Part shown: piece by piece, positions 32,285-40,263 of the stretch
How the letters are laid out: each line of letters opens with the position of its first letter
Numbering within the stretch: the first letter of the stretch is position 1
Assembly: GCF_042854845.1 (NCBI RefSeq)
Contig: NZ_AP031498.1
Span: 2,232,001 to 2,296,000, forward strand
DNA length: 64,000 nucleotides
Source of the DNA: Maricurvus nonylphenolicus
GTDB taxonomy: Bacteria; Pseudomonadota; Gammaproteobacteria; Pseudomonadales; Cellvibrionaceae
Reading direction: 5' to 3'
Program-made: the position numbers and the translations under genes
The notes under the pieces: generated by a model
The model's database searches: none
The model's input: the letters and a program-made list of their open reading frames with translations, nothing else
Told to the model about the DNA's origin: nothing

Positions 32285-34696
32285 TCAGAAGTTCAAGTTC
32301 ATGGAAACACCTACACGGCGCTCGTAGTCATAAGGCAGGAAGTGAGCCACTTCGATACCAGCGTTACGGAAGGTGCTGGTGTAACCGGATACATAGAACT
32401 CGTCGAAGGCATTTTTAACGAACAGTTGTACGTCGTAAGTACCATCTTCAGCTTCAATACCTACAGCAAAGTCAGCAATACCGTATGCGTCACCTTTTGA
32501 TAATGGGTCGTTGTCAGCAGTGAACTGAACTTCGTCCTGCCAGTAGTAAGAACCTTGCAGGTAAGCATCAAATGGTAGATCGGCCAGTGGAATATTGTAG
32601 CGACCGTTCAGGCTAACACTCCACTCAGGTGAGTTAGGCATTGGGGTACCAGACAGATCCTGAGTACCATCGGCGGCACAACCTTGGGCCAGAGTTTGAC
32701 CTGGGTAACAGGCGGCACCTTCGTATTCGGCAAACTCAGCCTTGATGTAGGCTAAACCACCGGATACAACCAGGTTTTCAGTGGCGGCCAGGGCAAAGTC
32801 CATTTCCAGACCATAGGTTTCCAGCTCACCGGCGTTCTGCAATACAAACGTTGGCGGGATATTGCCGTCAGAAACCTGAGATTGGAAGTCCTTAAACTCG
32901 GTGAAAAACACGTTAGCGTTCAAACGCAGGCGGTTGTCCCACAGTTGAGATTTAAAGCCCAACTCGTAGTTGGTAGGAATTTCAGGTTCAACGATAGTGT
33001 CGGCAAACTTAAGGGCACCAGGTAGGGTATTTACACCAGGACCTTTATAACCACGTGCCCAGCTGGCATACACCATACCGTCATCAAAGGCATCGTACTC
33101 GTAGATAACACGCCAGGAGATGGCTTCATCGGTATCATCATCTTCGGAGAAACCTAAAGGTACAAATGGGTTACCGGCGTTATGTTGTGCAACGATACCA
33201 CCATAGGTTGCAGGCAGAGTGGCGAGAACACTGGCATCGTGAACTTGTGCATCCTGTTCTACTTCTACTTTCTCGTGGTTGTAACGCAAACCAACAGAGA
33301 GGCGTTGGACATCATTGATGTGATAGGTTGCCTGGCCAAACAGAGCGAAGCTTTCGTTGTTAACCTCTGAATCGGTTACGTCACTGATCAGCGCTCCCCA
33401 GAAAGGACTACCTTGAGCAGCTAAAGCGGCCATGGCTGCGTTAGTTGGGAAAAGGGAAGCCGCAAAACCAGCAGAAGCCAGATAGCCATCCAGCATACGC
33501 TCAGATGCCAGATCCATATCACGCTTATAGAAGTACATACCGGCGACATAAGTTAGATCACGGTCTTCCGGTGAGGTAATGCGGAATTCCTGAGTGATTT
33601 GTTTAATGTCGGTCTGGCTGCTATTAACTGGCGAGGCTGTAGGCGTCAGACCTGGTTGTGCTGCCAGCAGTTGGCCGAGTGCATTATCGGTATTAAAACC
33701 ACCCAGCATTTCAGTGGGGCTATCACTAAATGCATCGGATTTGCTCCAACTGGTAATCGAGGTCAGTGTATAGTCGCCCCAATCATAGTTCAGCTCGGCG
33801 CTAAACTTAGTCAACTCCATTTGGCTGACGGAGGTGTTGTTATCAAAAATTTTGTCGTTTTCTTTACCTGTTGGATGAATAGTTGGGCCACCAATTAAGT
33901 CGCCTGCACCGCTAAAGTTAACCACGGCAGTTGTGTTGGAGGTCTGATCGCGATCTGTATGACTGGCACTTAATAAAATGCTCAGATTATCGGTAGCCAG
34001 AATTTCCAGCTTGCCATTAATTCCCCACTCGTCACGATCACCGTGGTCTTTACCACCAGGGTATTCATTTTCAATCAGGCCATCTTGGGTAGTCGAGTAG
34101 TAATTTAAGCGACCCAGTACTTTATCTTCAATAAGAGGGCCAGAAACGTAGGCACTGACTTTTTGCTGGTTCAGTTCGGCATAGCTTGCGCTCATGCCGT
34201 AGCTCAGTTCGTCAGTAGGGCGTTTGGTCGTGATATTCAAAAGACCGGCAGAAGCGTTTTTACCAAACAGCATACCCTGAGGACCACGCAGAACTTCGAT
34301 ACGCTCAACGTCACTCATATCCAGTACAGAAGCGGCAGCACTGTCGGCAATTACACCATCAACAACTACGCCCACAGATTGATCCATACCGCGGCTGAAT
34401 GACTGGGAGCCGATACCACGGATAATAATACCCTTGCTGGAATCAGAACCGCCTTCGGCAAAGGTAAAGCCAGGGGATACTTTGGCAAGTTCGGCTACCT
34501 GGTTGATATTGCGATCTTCCAGTAATTTACCGTCAACCACCTGAACAGACAGGGGAACGTCTTGCAGGTTTTGCTCTCGTTTCTGAGCGGTTACCACGAT
34601 TTCTTCCAAGGCGATAACGTCGTCTTGGGCAAAGGAGGTGGTAGGGGCAATGGCTGCGGCTATCGCGGCGGCCAAAGAGGCTTTGTAGAGTTTCAT
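32285..34696 (-). CDS. TonB-dependent outer-membrane receptor
   Basis: An 803-residue receptor. The signal peptide (residues 1-23, ending TTSFA) is followed by the TonB box region EEIVVTAQKREQNLQDVPLS. The plug domain has GIIIRGIGSQSFSRG and VERIEVLRGPQGMLFGKNAS. The 22-stranded barrel ends in RVGVSMNLNF with the terminal Phe needed for outer-membrane assembly. It is of the sub-class frequently linked with terpenoid, aromatic or oligosaccharide uptake rather than iron. It is divergent from the SMP-30-like gene, so it probably imports the substrate of the 35-38 kb cluster. Confidence 0.94.
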   Translation of the reverse strand: MKLYKASLAAAIAAAIAPTTSFAQDDVIALEEIVVTAQKREQNLQDVPLSVQVVDGKLLEDRNINQVAELAKVSPGFTFAEGGSDSSKGIIIRGIGSQSFSRGMDQSVGVVVDGVIADSAAASVLDMSDVERIEVLRGPQGMLFGKNASAGLLNITTKRPTDELSYGMSASYAELNQQKVSAYVSGPLIEDKVLGRLNYYSTTQDGLIENEYPGGKDHGDRDEWGINGKLEILATDNLSILLSASHTDRDQTSNTTAVVNFSGAGDLIGGPTIHPTGKENDKIFDNNTSVSQMELTKFSAELNYDWGDYTLTSITSWSKSDAFSDSPTEMLGGFNTDNALGQLLAAQPGLTPTASPVNSSQTDIKQITQEFRITSPEDRDLTYVAGMYFYKRDMDLASERMLDGYLASAGFAASLFPTNAAMAALAAQGSPFWGALISDVTDSEVNNESFALFGQATYHINDVQRLSVGLRYNHEKVEVEQDAQVHDASVLATLPATYGGIVAQHNAGNPFVPLGFSEDDDTDEAISWRVIYEYDAFDDGMVYASWARGYKGPGVNTLPGALKFADTIVEPEIPTNYELGFKSQLWDNRLRLNANVFFTEFKDFQSQVSDGNIPPTFVLQNAGELETYGLEMDFALAATENLVVSGGLAYIKAEFAEYEGAACYPGQTLAQGCAADGTQDLSGTPMPNSPEWSVSLNGRYNIPLADLPFDAYLQGSYYWQDEVQFTADNDPLSKGDAYGIADFAVGIEAEDGTYDVQLFVKNAFDEFYVSGYTSTFRNAGIEVAHFLPYDYERRVGVSMNLNF

Positions 34697-34926
34697 AGAG
34701 AATATCTCTCCTCAGTATCGTCTGTCGTCTTATATCGTTTTTATAGTGTGCGAGCTTACCGATAGAGATATACAAACCGTTTAACAAGTAAGTTGATTGT
34801 TCGCGGTTTGTGTTTGTTAGTACTGTTTCTTTGGCTATCGGCTCTCAATTGCTAACAGGTGTTTTGGGTACCTGCGCGAATCTATTAAAACACCCGCTTT
34901 TTCGGTTTTGCGGGTTGTTTTGGAAA

Positions 34927-35131
34927 ATGACAAAAATCCTCGACGTTTTCGCCAAGCGATATTTGGGGGCGGGTTTATTGGAATCTGAAAGGTATATAAC
35001 TCGACTTTCTTATAATTATTCTTAATTAGTAAGGGGTATTTTGTCAGTATTTTGGACGATAAGCGAGCCCTTAGGGTGACCGGCCAGTTACAGGAAGTGT
35101 TACCAAAAGAGTTGCGGAAAATGACAATTGT
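34927..35131. promoter_or_regulatory. Cluster of candidate regulator half-sites in the receptor/lactonase divergent gap
   Basis: The 523-base gap 34697-35219 has no gene. It holds ATGACAAAAATCCTCGACG at 34927-34945 with TTTTCGCCAAG after it. This closely resembles ATGACAAAAATAGCCGTC and TTTTTGCAAG at 36758-36786. An inverted TATTTTGTCAG lies at 35037-35047, and GGAAAATGACAA is repeated at 34922-34933 and 35118-35129. Several half-sites in both orientations between divergent genes fit AraC-type control. A TTGACA hexamer at 35144-35149 could be a -35 element for the lactonase gene; no good -10 was evident. Confidence 0.4.
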
Positions 35132-35219
35132 TGGGCATGAAATTGACATGGTTAGTCATAGAGGGAAATAGGATATTTGAGGGCAGTTTTAGAGCGTGAG
35201 CATAGAGGAGAGACGCCCA

Positions 35220-36077
35220 ATGAATTTGCAGGATTTACACCTTTTGGTTGACGATTTGGCTTACCCTGAGTGCCCTCGCTGGCATGAGGGCAAGTTGTGG
35301 TTTTCCGATATGCTCGGGCGTCGTGTTTATGCTGTTGAGGTTAATAGCGATAGCACCGAAGGTGTTTGTTCCACAGAAGTTGAATGGCAAGCGGACGTCG
35401 CTGGTTTGGGGTGGGATAACGACGGCCAGCTGATGGTGGTCTCAGCCCCCGAAAATACAGTACTGAAATTACAAGACGGCAAGTTACAGCCATTTGCGGA
35501 TCTGTCTGCTCTTTCCCAAGGCGAGTGTAATGACATGATTGTTAAAAATGGTGTTGCTTATGTGGGCCACTTTAACGGCAAATTGTCCCCGCAAGAAGTA
35601 CAGCCTTCAGGTCTCATAAAAATTGATACAGAGGGTAACGTGTCTATTGCTCTGGAAGGCGTTATGTTTCCCAATGGCATGGTATTCAGTGCTGACGGTA
35701 AGCGTTTAATCTTTGCCGAATCATTTGGCCGTTGTTTATCGCAAGTGGATGTGGCTGAAGACGGAAGCTTGAGCAACAAGCGCCCGTTTGCTGATTTGGG
35801 TACTGCAGTACCGGATGGTATTTGTATTGATGCCGAAGGTGCTGTTTGGGTGACTGACCCGCTGGGCAAGCGAGTGATTCGCGTGCTGGAAGGTGGTGAA
35901 GTTACTGACTCCATTGATATGCAAACCATGGGTGCATTTGCCTGTGAATTGGGTGGCAGTGACGGTAAGACCTTGTTTATCTGTGCTGCTGATGGTTTTG
36001 GCAAGATTGCACTGAATGGTCCTGATACGGGAAAAATCTACGCCTGCAACGTTAACGTTCCTGCCCAGGGTTGCTAG
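35220..36077 (+). CDS. SMP-30/gluconolactonase-family protein
   Basis: About 285 residues from the ATG at 35220, which has GAGGAGAGACGCCC upstream; a GTG at 35196 lies upstream of that site. The six-bladed propeller shows YPECPRWHEGKLWFSD (metal-binding Glu at the start), VMFPNGMVFSADGKRL and PDGICIDAEGAVWVTDP, with the Asn and Asp residues that coordinate the divalent metal. Members hydrolyse lactones. No secretion signal is visible, so it is probably cytoplasmic. The cupin gene begins 5 bases after its stop. Confidence 0.9.
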   Translation: MNLQDLHLLVDDLAYPECPRWHEGKLWFSDMLGRRVYAVEVNSDSTEGVCSTEVEWQADVAGLGWDNDGQLMVVSAPENTVLKLQDGKLQPFADLSALSQGECNDMIVKNGVAYVGHFNGKLSPQEVQPSGLIKIDTEGNVSIALEGVMFPNGMVFSADGKRLIFAESFGRCLSQVDVAEDGSLSNKRPFADLGTAVPDGICIDAEGAVWVTDPLGKRVIRVLEGGEVTDSIDMQTMGAFACELGGSDGKTLFICAADGFGKIALNGPDTGKIYACNVNVPAQGC

Positions 36078-36081
36078 CGTT

Positions 36082-36720
36082 ATGTCGACAACCAAAGTAC
36101 AGGAAACTTATGTACCCGTGCGCGATGAAGTCAGGCACAGACACAAGTTTGAAAATGACTTTGCGCGGGTTTACGACGTCTTAATTCCTCCTGGTGATAT
36201 GAGTGATTATCACGAACATGTGGAAGATACGCTTTATGTGTGTATTGCTCCGGTAGCCATGACTGATCAGGTTTGGGGTGAAGAGGACGTTAATCAGTTT
36301 AATGTACCGGCTGGTATTTCCATGTGTCGGCCTCATCGCTGTGATCCTTTGATTCACCGGGTAGGCAATATTGGTAGCAATGATATGCATATGGTGGGGG
36401 TAGAAGTTAAAGCGTCACCTCCATGGGTTGCAGCAGCTCCTTTACAAGCTAAGGGGCATACCGAGCTTTGGGATCATACGCGAATGCGTGCTTACCGTTT
36501 GTCTCTTGAATCGCAAGAGTCTACAGGCGCTTTTACTTATGACTTTTACGGCGTCACGATTTTACTGGCAGATACTAATTACCATTATACGGACGCTGTT
36601 AGTTCTCGCTCCATGGCATTAAAAGCCGGTGATGTGATCTGGCATGAAGGACCATTACAACAATCGATTACCAATCTTGGGGAGTCCCCTTTAGAGGCGA
36701 TTGTTGTTGAGTGGTTGTGA
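36082..36720 (+). CDS. Cupin-domain protein
   Basis: About 212 residues from the ATG at 36082, 5 bases after the lactonase stop. Two cupin-like halves are visible. The first has VLIPPGDMSDYHEHVEDTLY, with a His pair suited to metal binding, and the second has YDFYGVTILLADTNYH to GDVIWHEGPLQQSIT. It does not match a named enzyme that I recognise; such small bicupin proteins in degradation clusters may be isomerases, dioxygenases or sensors. Its coupling to the lactonase suggests a shared pathway. Confidence 0.75.
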   Translation: MSTTKVQETYVPVRDEVRHRHKFENDFARVYDVLIPPGDMSDYHEHVEDTLYVCIAPVAMTDQVWGEEDVNQFNVPAGISMCRPHRCDPLIHRVGNIGSNDMHMVGVEVKASPPWVAAAPLQAKGHTELWDHTRMRAYRLSLESQESTGAFTYDFYGVTILLADTNYHYTDAVSSRSMALKAGDVIWHEGPLQQSITNLGESPLEAIVVEWL

Positions 36721-36757
36721 TTGGTAGGAGATAGCTATGCAACACGTTTTCTCGAAT

Positions 36758-36786
36758 ATGACAAAAATAGCCGTCATTTTTGCAAG
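36758..36786. promoter_or_regulatory. Candidate AraC-type operator ahead of acyl-CoA ligase 2
   Basis: ATGACAAAAATAGCCGTC followed by ATTTTTGCAAG. It shares CAAAAATAGCCG with the reverse strand of the araC upstream region (4329-4340) and ATGACAAAAAT with 34927-34937. It lies 84-112 bases before the ligase start. Found by eye; no statistics. Confidence 0.4.
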
Positions 36787-36869
36787 TGGCTTTTGGGTAG
36801 AAGAGCTTCAGAATACTGAGTGAGCATATAGTTTTAGCCATCAGCGAATAAAAACAGAGTAATAGAAGT

Positions 36870-38408
36870 ATGACCATTGATAGGGCGAATTACGACAAAC
36901 CCATAATACATATTGTGGACGAGGCCTGTGAGCGTTACTGCGATCGCGTATGTCTACAATACGGTGAAGAAACCTACACCTACGGTGAAGTGCAGGCACT
37001 ATCCATCCAATATGCCAGTGCATTACAAGGCGCTGGTTTCCAGCAGGGCATGCACGCCGCTATCTACAGTCTAAATTCCGCGAAAGCCTTTGTATTAACC
37101 CTGGCTATTATTCGTGCGGGTGGTGTTTGGATTCCTGTAAATCCACGTAATTCTGTCGCTGATAATATCAAGGTACTTAACAAGCTGGGTTGTGATGCCA
37201 TCTTCTATCAGCGTGAATTTGTTGATGTGATTGAAGGTATTAAACCTGCTCATGGACACATGCTGGTATCAGAAGATATCGATCAAGTTGAAGCTTGGTT
37301 GGATGGTGCGAAGCAGGTGACCGTGTGCCGAAAAGACGATGTCGATAACATTATTACTATGCCCATGACCGGTGGTACCACCGGTGTGCCCAAAGGGGTC
37401 ATGTTGAGTGATCTGAACTTCCGTGCACTGTCTTACGCGATGGCGTATGTGATGCGTAATTGGAAGCGCGATCCAGTGTATATGGTCGCAGCCCCTATGA
37501 CCCATGTGGGTGGGCGTATTGTATTGGCTACTATGTCGACGGGTTGCCGCTTTGTTATTCTCGATAAAGTGGATCCGCAAGAGATTCTGCATACCATCGA
37601 GCGAGAAGGTATTACCGATTTCTTCCTGCCGCCTACCGCAATTTACAGCCTGCTGGCACAACCGAATGTACGCGATTTTGACTTCTCCAGCCTGGAGGCT
37701 ATTACCTACGGTTCGGCGCCTATCTCCGAAGTTAAACTACGTGAAGCCATCGATGTGTTTGGACCAGTGATGACAGGTGGTTTTGGTCAAACTGAATGCC
37801 CAATGATGATTTCCAATTTCCCCCGTGAAGATCATATTATCGATGGAAAACCCGCAGAAGATGGTCGTTTACGCAGCGTGGGTAAAGCTTCTGTCATTTC
37901 CGAATTGGCGATTCTGGATGATGATGCTAATGAATTGCCTTTAGGGGAGTTAGGTGAAATTGGTGTTAAAGGCGATATGGTATCGCCGGGGTATTTTAAT
38001 GCACCTGAAGAGAGCGCCAAAATTCGCAAGAACGGGTGGCATTTAACCGGCGATATTGGCTATCTCAACGACGATGGGTTCCTGTTTATTGTTGATCGCA
38101 AGAAAGACATGATTATTACCGGTGGCTTTAACGTGTATTCCTCTGAAGTTGAAAATGCATTGTCATCGATTAAAGGTGTTGCACAAGCAGCAGTGATCGG
38201 GGTGCCCAGTGAGCACTGGGGTGAAGAAGTGAAAGCCTTTATCTGTCTGGAAGAAGGCCGTGTTCTACCTGAGGCCGATATTATTGCTCAATGTAAGGCC
38301 GATATTGGCAGTGTTAAATCGCCCAAGTCCATCGATTTTGTTGATGTATTGCCTACAACACCATTAGGCAAAGTCGATAAGAAACAATTAAAAGCACGTT
38401 ACGCATAA
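36870..38408 (+). CDS. AMP-dependent acyl-CoA synthetase/ligase (copy 2)
   Basis: A 512-residue ANL-superfamily ligase, highly similar to that at 11556 (shared strings such as EACERY, MTGGTTG, QTECPM and IRKNGWHLTGDIGYL). The adenylate motif is MPMTGGTTGVPKGVMLSD, and the catalytic Lys lies in TTPLGKVDKKQLKARYA. It presumably activates a carboxylate to a CoA ester for the 35-38 kb pathway. The ferredoxin gene follows 58 bases downstream. The pair of paralogous ligases, each heading its own gene set, suggests related substrates or two branches of one pathway. Confidence 0.93.
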   Translation: MTIDRANYDKPIIHIVDEACERYCDRVCLQYGEETYTYGEVQALSIQYASALQGAGFQQGMHAAIYSLNSAKAFVLTLAIIRAGGVWIPVNPRNSVADNIKVLNKLGCDAIFYQREFVDVIEGIKPAHGHMLVSEDIDQVEAWLDGAKQVTVCRKDDVDNIITMPMTGGTTGVPKGVMLSDLNFRALSYAMAYVMRNWKRDPVYMVAAPMTHVGGRIVLATMSTGCRFVILDKVDPQEILHTIEREGITDFFLPPTAIYSLLAQPNVRDFDFSSLEAITYGSAPISEVKLREAIDVFGPVMTGGFGQTECPMMISNFPREDHIIDGKPAEDGRLRSVGKASVISELAILDDDANELPLGELGEIGVKGDMVSPGYFNAPEESAKIRKNGWHLTGDIGYLNDDGFLFIVDRKKDMIITGGFNVYSSEVENALSSIKGVAQAAVIGVPSEHWGEEVKAFICLEEGRVLPEADIIAQCKADIGSVKSPKSIDFVDVLPTTPLGKVDKKQLKARYA

Positions 38409-38466
38409 AACGTGCAAAGAAAGCCAAAACACACAATCAGATAGCAACCCAAGAGAGGTAGATGTT

Positions 38467-38787
38467 ATGCCAGTAGTAAAATTTGTGAATGCCGAGGGCG
38501 TAGAAAACGCTGTTGAAGCAACTGTGGGTGAGTCTTTGATGCAGGCCGCCATGGACAATATGGTCGAAGGTATTGCTGCAGATTGCGGCGGTGGTTGTAG
38601 CTGTGCCACTTGTCATATTTATGTTGCGCCAGAGTGGGCAACCAAGTTGGAAGCGCCTAACGAGATTGAAGAGATGATGCTGGAAAATGTCATGGATCAG
38701 AAAGACTCCAGCCGTTTGTCTTGTCAGATTGAAATCAGTGATGACCACGATGGTCTTGTTGTGCATCTGCCAGAGTCTCAGTATTAA
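38467..38787 (+). CDS. Adrenodoxin-type [2Fe-2S] ferredoxin
   Basis: A 106-residue ferredoxin. ADCGGGCSCATCHIYV gives the C-x5-C-x2-C triad (with one extra Cys), and SRLSCQIEI the fourth cysteine. This spacing is that of adrenodoxin/putidaredoxin proteins, which usually feed electrons to cytochrome P450s or serve in Fe-S assembly. No P450 or ferredoxin reductase gene is in the window. AAGAGAGGTAGATGTT is a strong ribosome site. It lies between ligase 2 and the TetR regulator, with 15 bases to the latter. Confidence 0.93.
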   Translation: MPVVKFVNAEGVENAVEATVGESLMQAAMDNMVEGIAADCGGGCSCATCHIYVAPEWATKLEAPNEIEEMMLENVMDQKDSSRLSCQIEISDDHDGLVVHLPESQY

Positions 38788-38802
38788 TTAGCTTTAATTC
38801 CT

Positions 38803-39414
38803 ATGCAAAAAGCTCGAACTCAAGCTGAGCGCACGGCTGCCTCGGACAACGCTATGTTCAAGGCGGCAATAAAACTGTTGGCTCAGCATAGCCCGAAAGA
38901 TGTTACCCTGGCGCAAATTGGGCGTGAGGCGGGTTTTAGTGGCGGTTTGATCAGTTACCGCTTTGGCTCCAAGGCGGGGCTTTTGGAAGCGGTATCCGAG
39001 CGTATTCTTGAACTATGGGAAAAGCAGGTGTTCAGCTCTATTGAAGAGAGTAGCTCGCCTCTGGATGCCGCTCGGCATGTCACATCCATGTATTTGCATA
39101 ATGTAGGCATTAAGTCGGATTTAATGTTAGCGCAATACCGTCTGATGAATGAAAGCTATTCTACCTGCAGGGAAATTTTGCCGTACTTTAAGGCCTTTGA
39201 TCTGCGCATCCGAAAGATTATTGTTAATGCTATCGAAAAAGCGAAGGTCTCTGGTACGGTTAATGCGGATGTTGACAGCGAGGCTTTCGCTGTGACCTAT
39301 GTCGGTATGTTACGTGGTGTGGCAGTGCAGTATTTTATCAATAAAGAGATCGTAAATCTCGACAGTGCCGAGATTATGATTGATCGCTATTGCGAATCTA
39401 TTTTGTCTTTATAG
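38803..39414 (+). CDS. TetR-family transcriptional regulator
   Basis: A 203-residue regulator with the N-terminal helix-turn-helix VTLAQIGREAGFSGGLISYR followed by FGSKAGLLEAVSERIL, typical of TetR. The C-terminal ligand-binding helices are unassigned. It closely follows the ferredoxin (15 bases) and probably represses this cluster in response to an acyl-CoA or other intermediate. It is convergent with the binding-protein-like gene, with only 7 bases between the stops. Confidence 0.9.
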   Translation: MQKARTQAERTAASDNAMFKAAIKLLAQHSPKDVTLAQIGREAGFSGGLISYRFGSKAGLLEAVSERILELWEKQVFSSIEESSSPLDAARHVTSMYLHNVGIKSDLMLAQYRLMNESYSTCREILPYFKAFDLRIRKIIVNAIEKAKVSGTVNADVDSEAFAVTYVGMLRGVAVQYFINKEIVNLDSAEIMIDRYCESILSL

Positions 39415-39421
39415 TTTCAGT

Positions 39422-40177
39422 TTATTGTAACAACGGATTATTTTGTTTTAATTGCGTATCTATTCTGGTTTTTAGCTGTTCAGCATTCTCTTTACCTAGC
39501 GCCACACTCGAAAAGCATAAATGCGAATAATAAAAGCCGAAGCTATGTATTTCCTTTAAGTCCATACCCTCAGTCTGGCGCCAGTACTCTATAGCCAGCG
39601 GTGATGTCACTATGGCGTCAACCCGTCCAGATTTAAGCAGTTTGGGTAATTGTTTTATGTGCCTAACCAGTACGACATTGCCCTCATTGAAAAGGCTTAA
39701 GTGTTCAAGGTCCAGGACGCGTATAGCACCAACGGTGTATTGGCTAAGTTCAGTTGTTGATACTGGGGCGTGATATTCAGTCGCTTGTATGTAGGCCCCC
39801 CACCGGGTTTGAGTAAAGGGCTCGTCGGTACAAACCATAAATTCATTGGTTCGTAAGCGGCCATTCTCCTCTCGTATATTTACTGCACTATCAATATGTC
39901 CTTGACTTAAGGCACTGATGACTCTTGGGTAGTTATCAAAGCCGGTAAAATCTATCTCGATATTTAGTGGACTGAAAATATCTTTATAGCGTTCCGCAAA
40001 TATGCCGTGCCATTGTCCATTTTCAGCTTGATAGATAAGAGGTTTTTCCGTTTGGTAAACGCCTATATTGACCCTGGAAGGCAGCTTAGATTCGGCGGCT
40101 GCATGGGAGCAGATGTATGCAGTCCATAAAAAACACACACAGAGAATTCGAGCTATATAGGTGGGCCAGACTTCCAT
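39422..40177 (-). CDS. Solitary periplasmic solute-binding-protein-like (SBP_bac_3) protein
   Basis: A 251-residue exported protein with a hydrophobic signal segment (LCVCFLWTAYICSHAAA, about residues 12-28). The mature part has NIGVYQTEKPLIYQAENGQW, IDFTGFDNYPRVISALSQGH and GRVDAIVTSPLAIEYWR, the layout of family 3 binding proteins for amino acids and similar solutes. No ABC permease or ATPase is nearby, and it lies beside a sulfatase/GH3 operon, so it may be a sensor subunit rather than a transporter part. It starts 86 bases downstream of the sulfatase stop. Confidence 0.75.
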   Translation of the reverse strand: MEVWPTYIARILCVCFLWTAYICSHAAAESKLPSRVNIGVYQTEKPLIYQAENGQWHGIFAERYKDIFSPLNIEIDFTGFDNYPRVISALSQGHIDSAVNIREENGRLRTNEFMVCTDEPFTQTRWGAYIQATEYHAPVSTTELSQYTVGAIRVLDLEHLSLFNEGNVVLVRHIKQLPKLLKSGRVDAIVTSPLAIEYWRQTEGMDLKEIHSFGFYYSHLCFSSVALGKENAEQLKTRIDTQLKQNNPLLQ

Positions 40178-40263
40178 TACTCATTTCTGCTATTAGCTGA
40201 GGTGCTAATTGCAGAGTATAGCCCAGCTGGGCCCGGATGGCTCCGGGGCCCTCGGAGGAGGAT

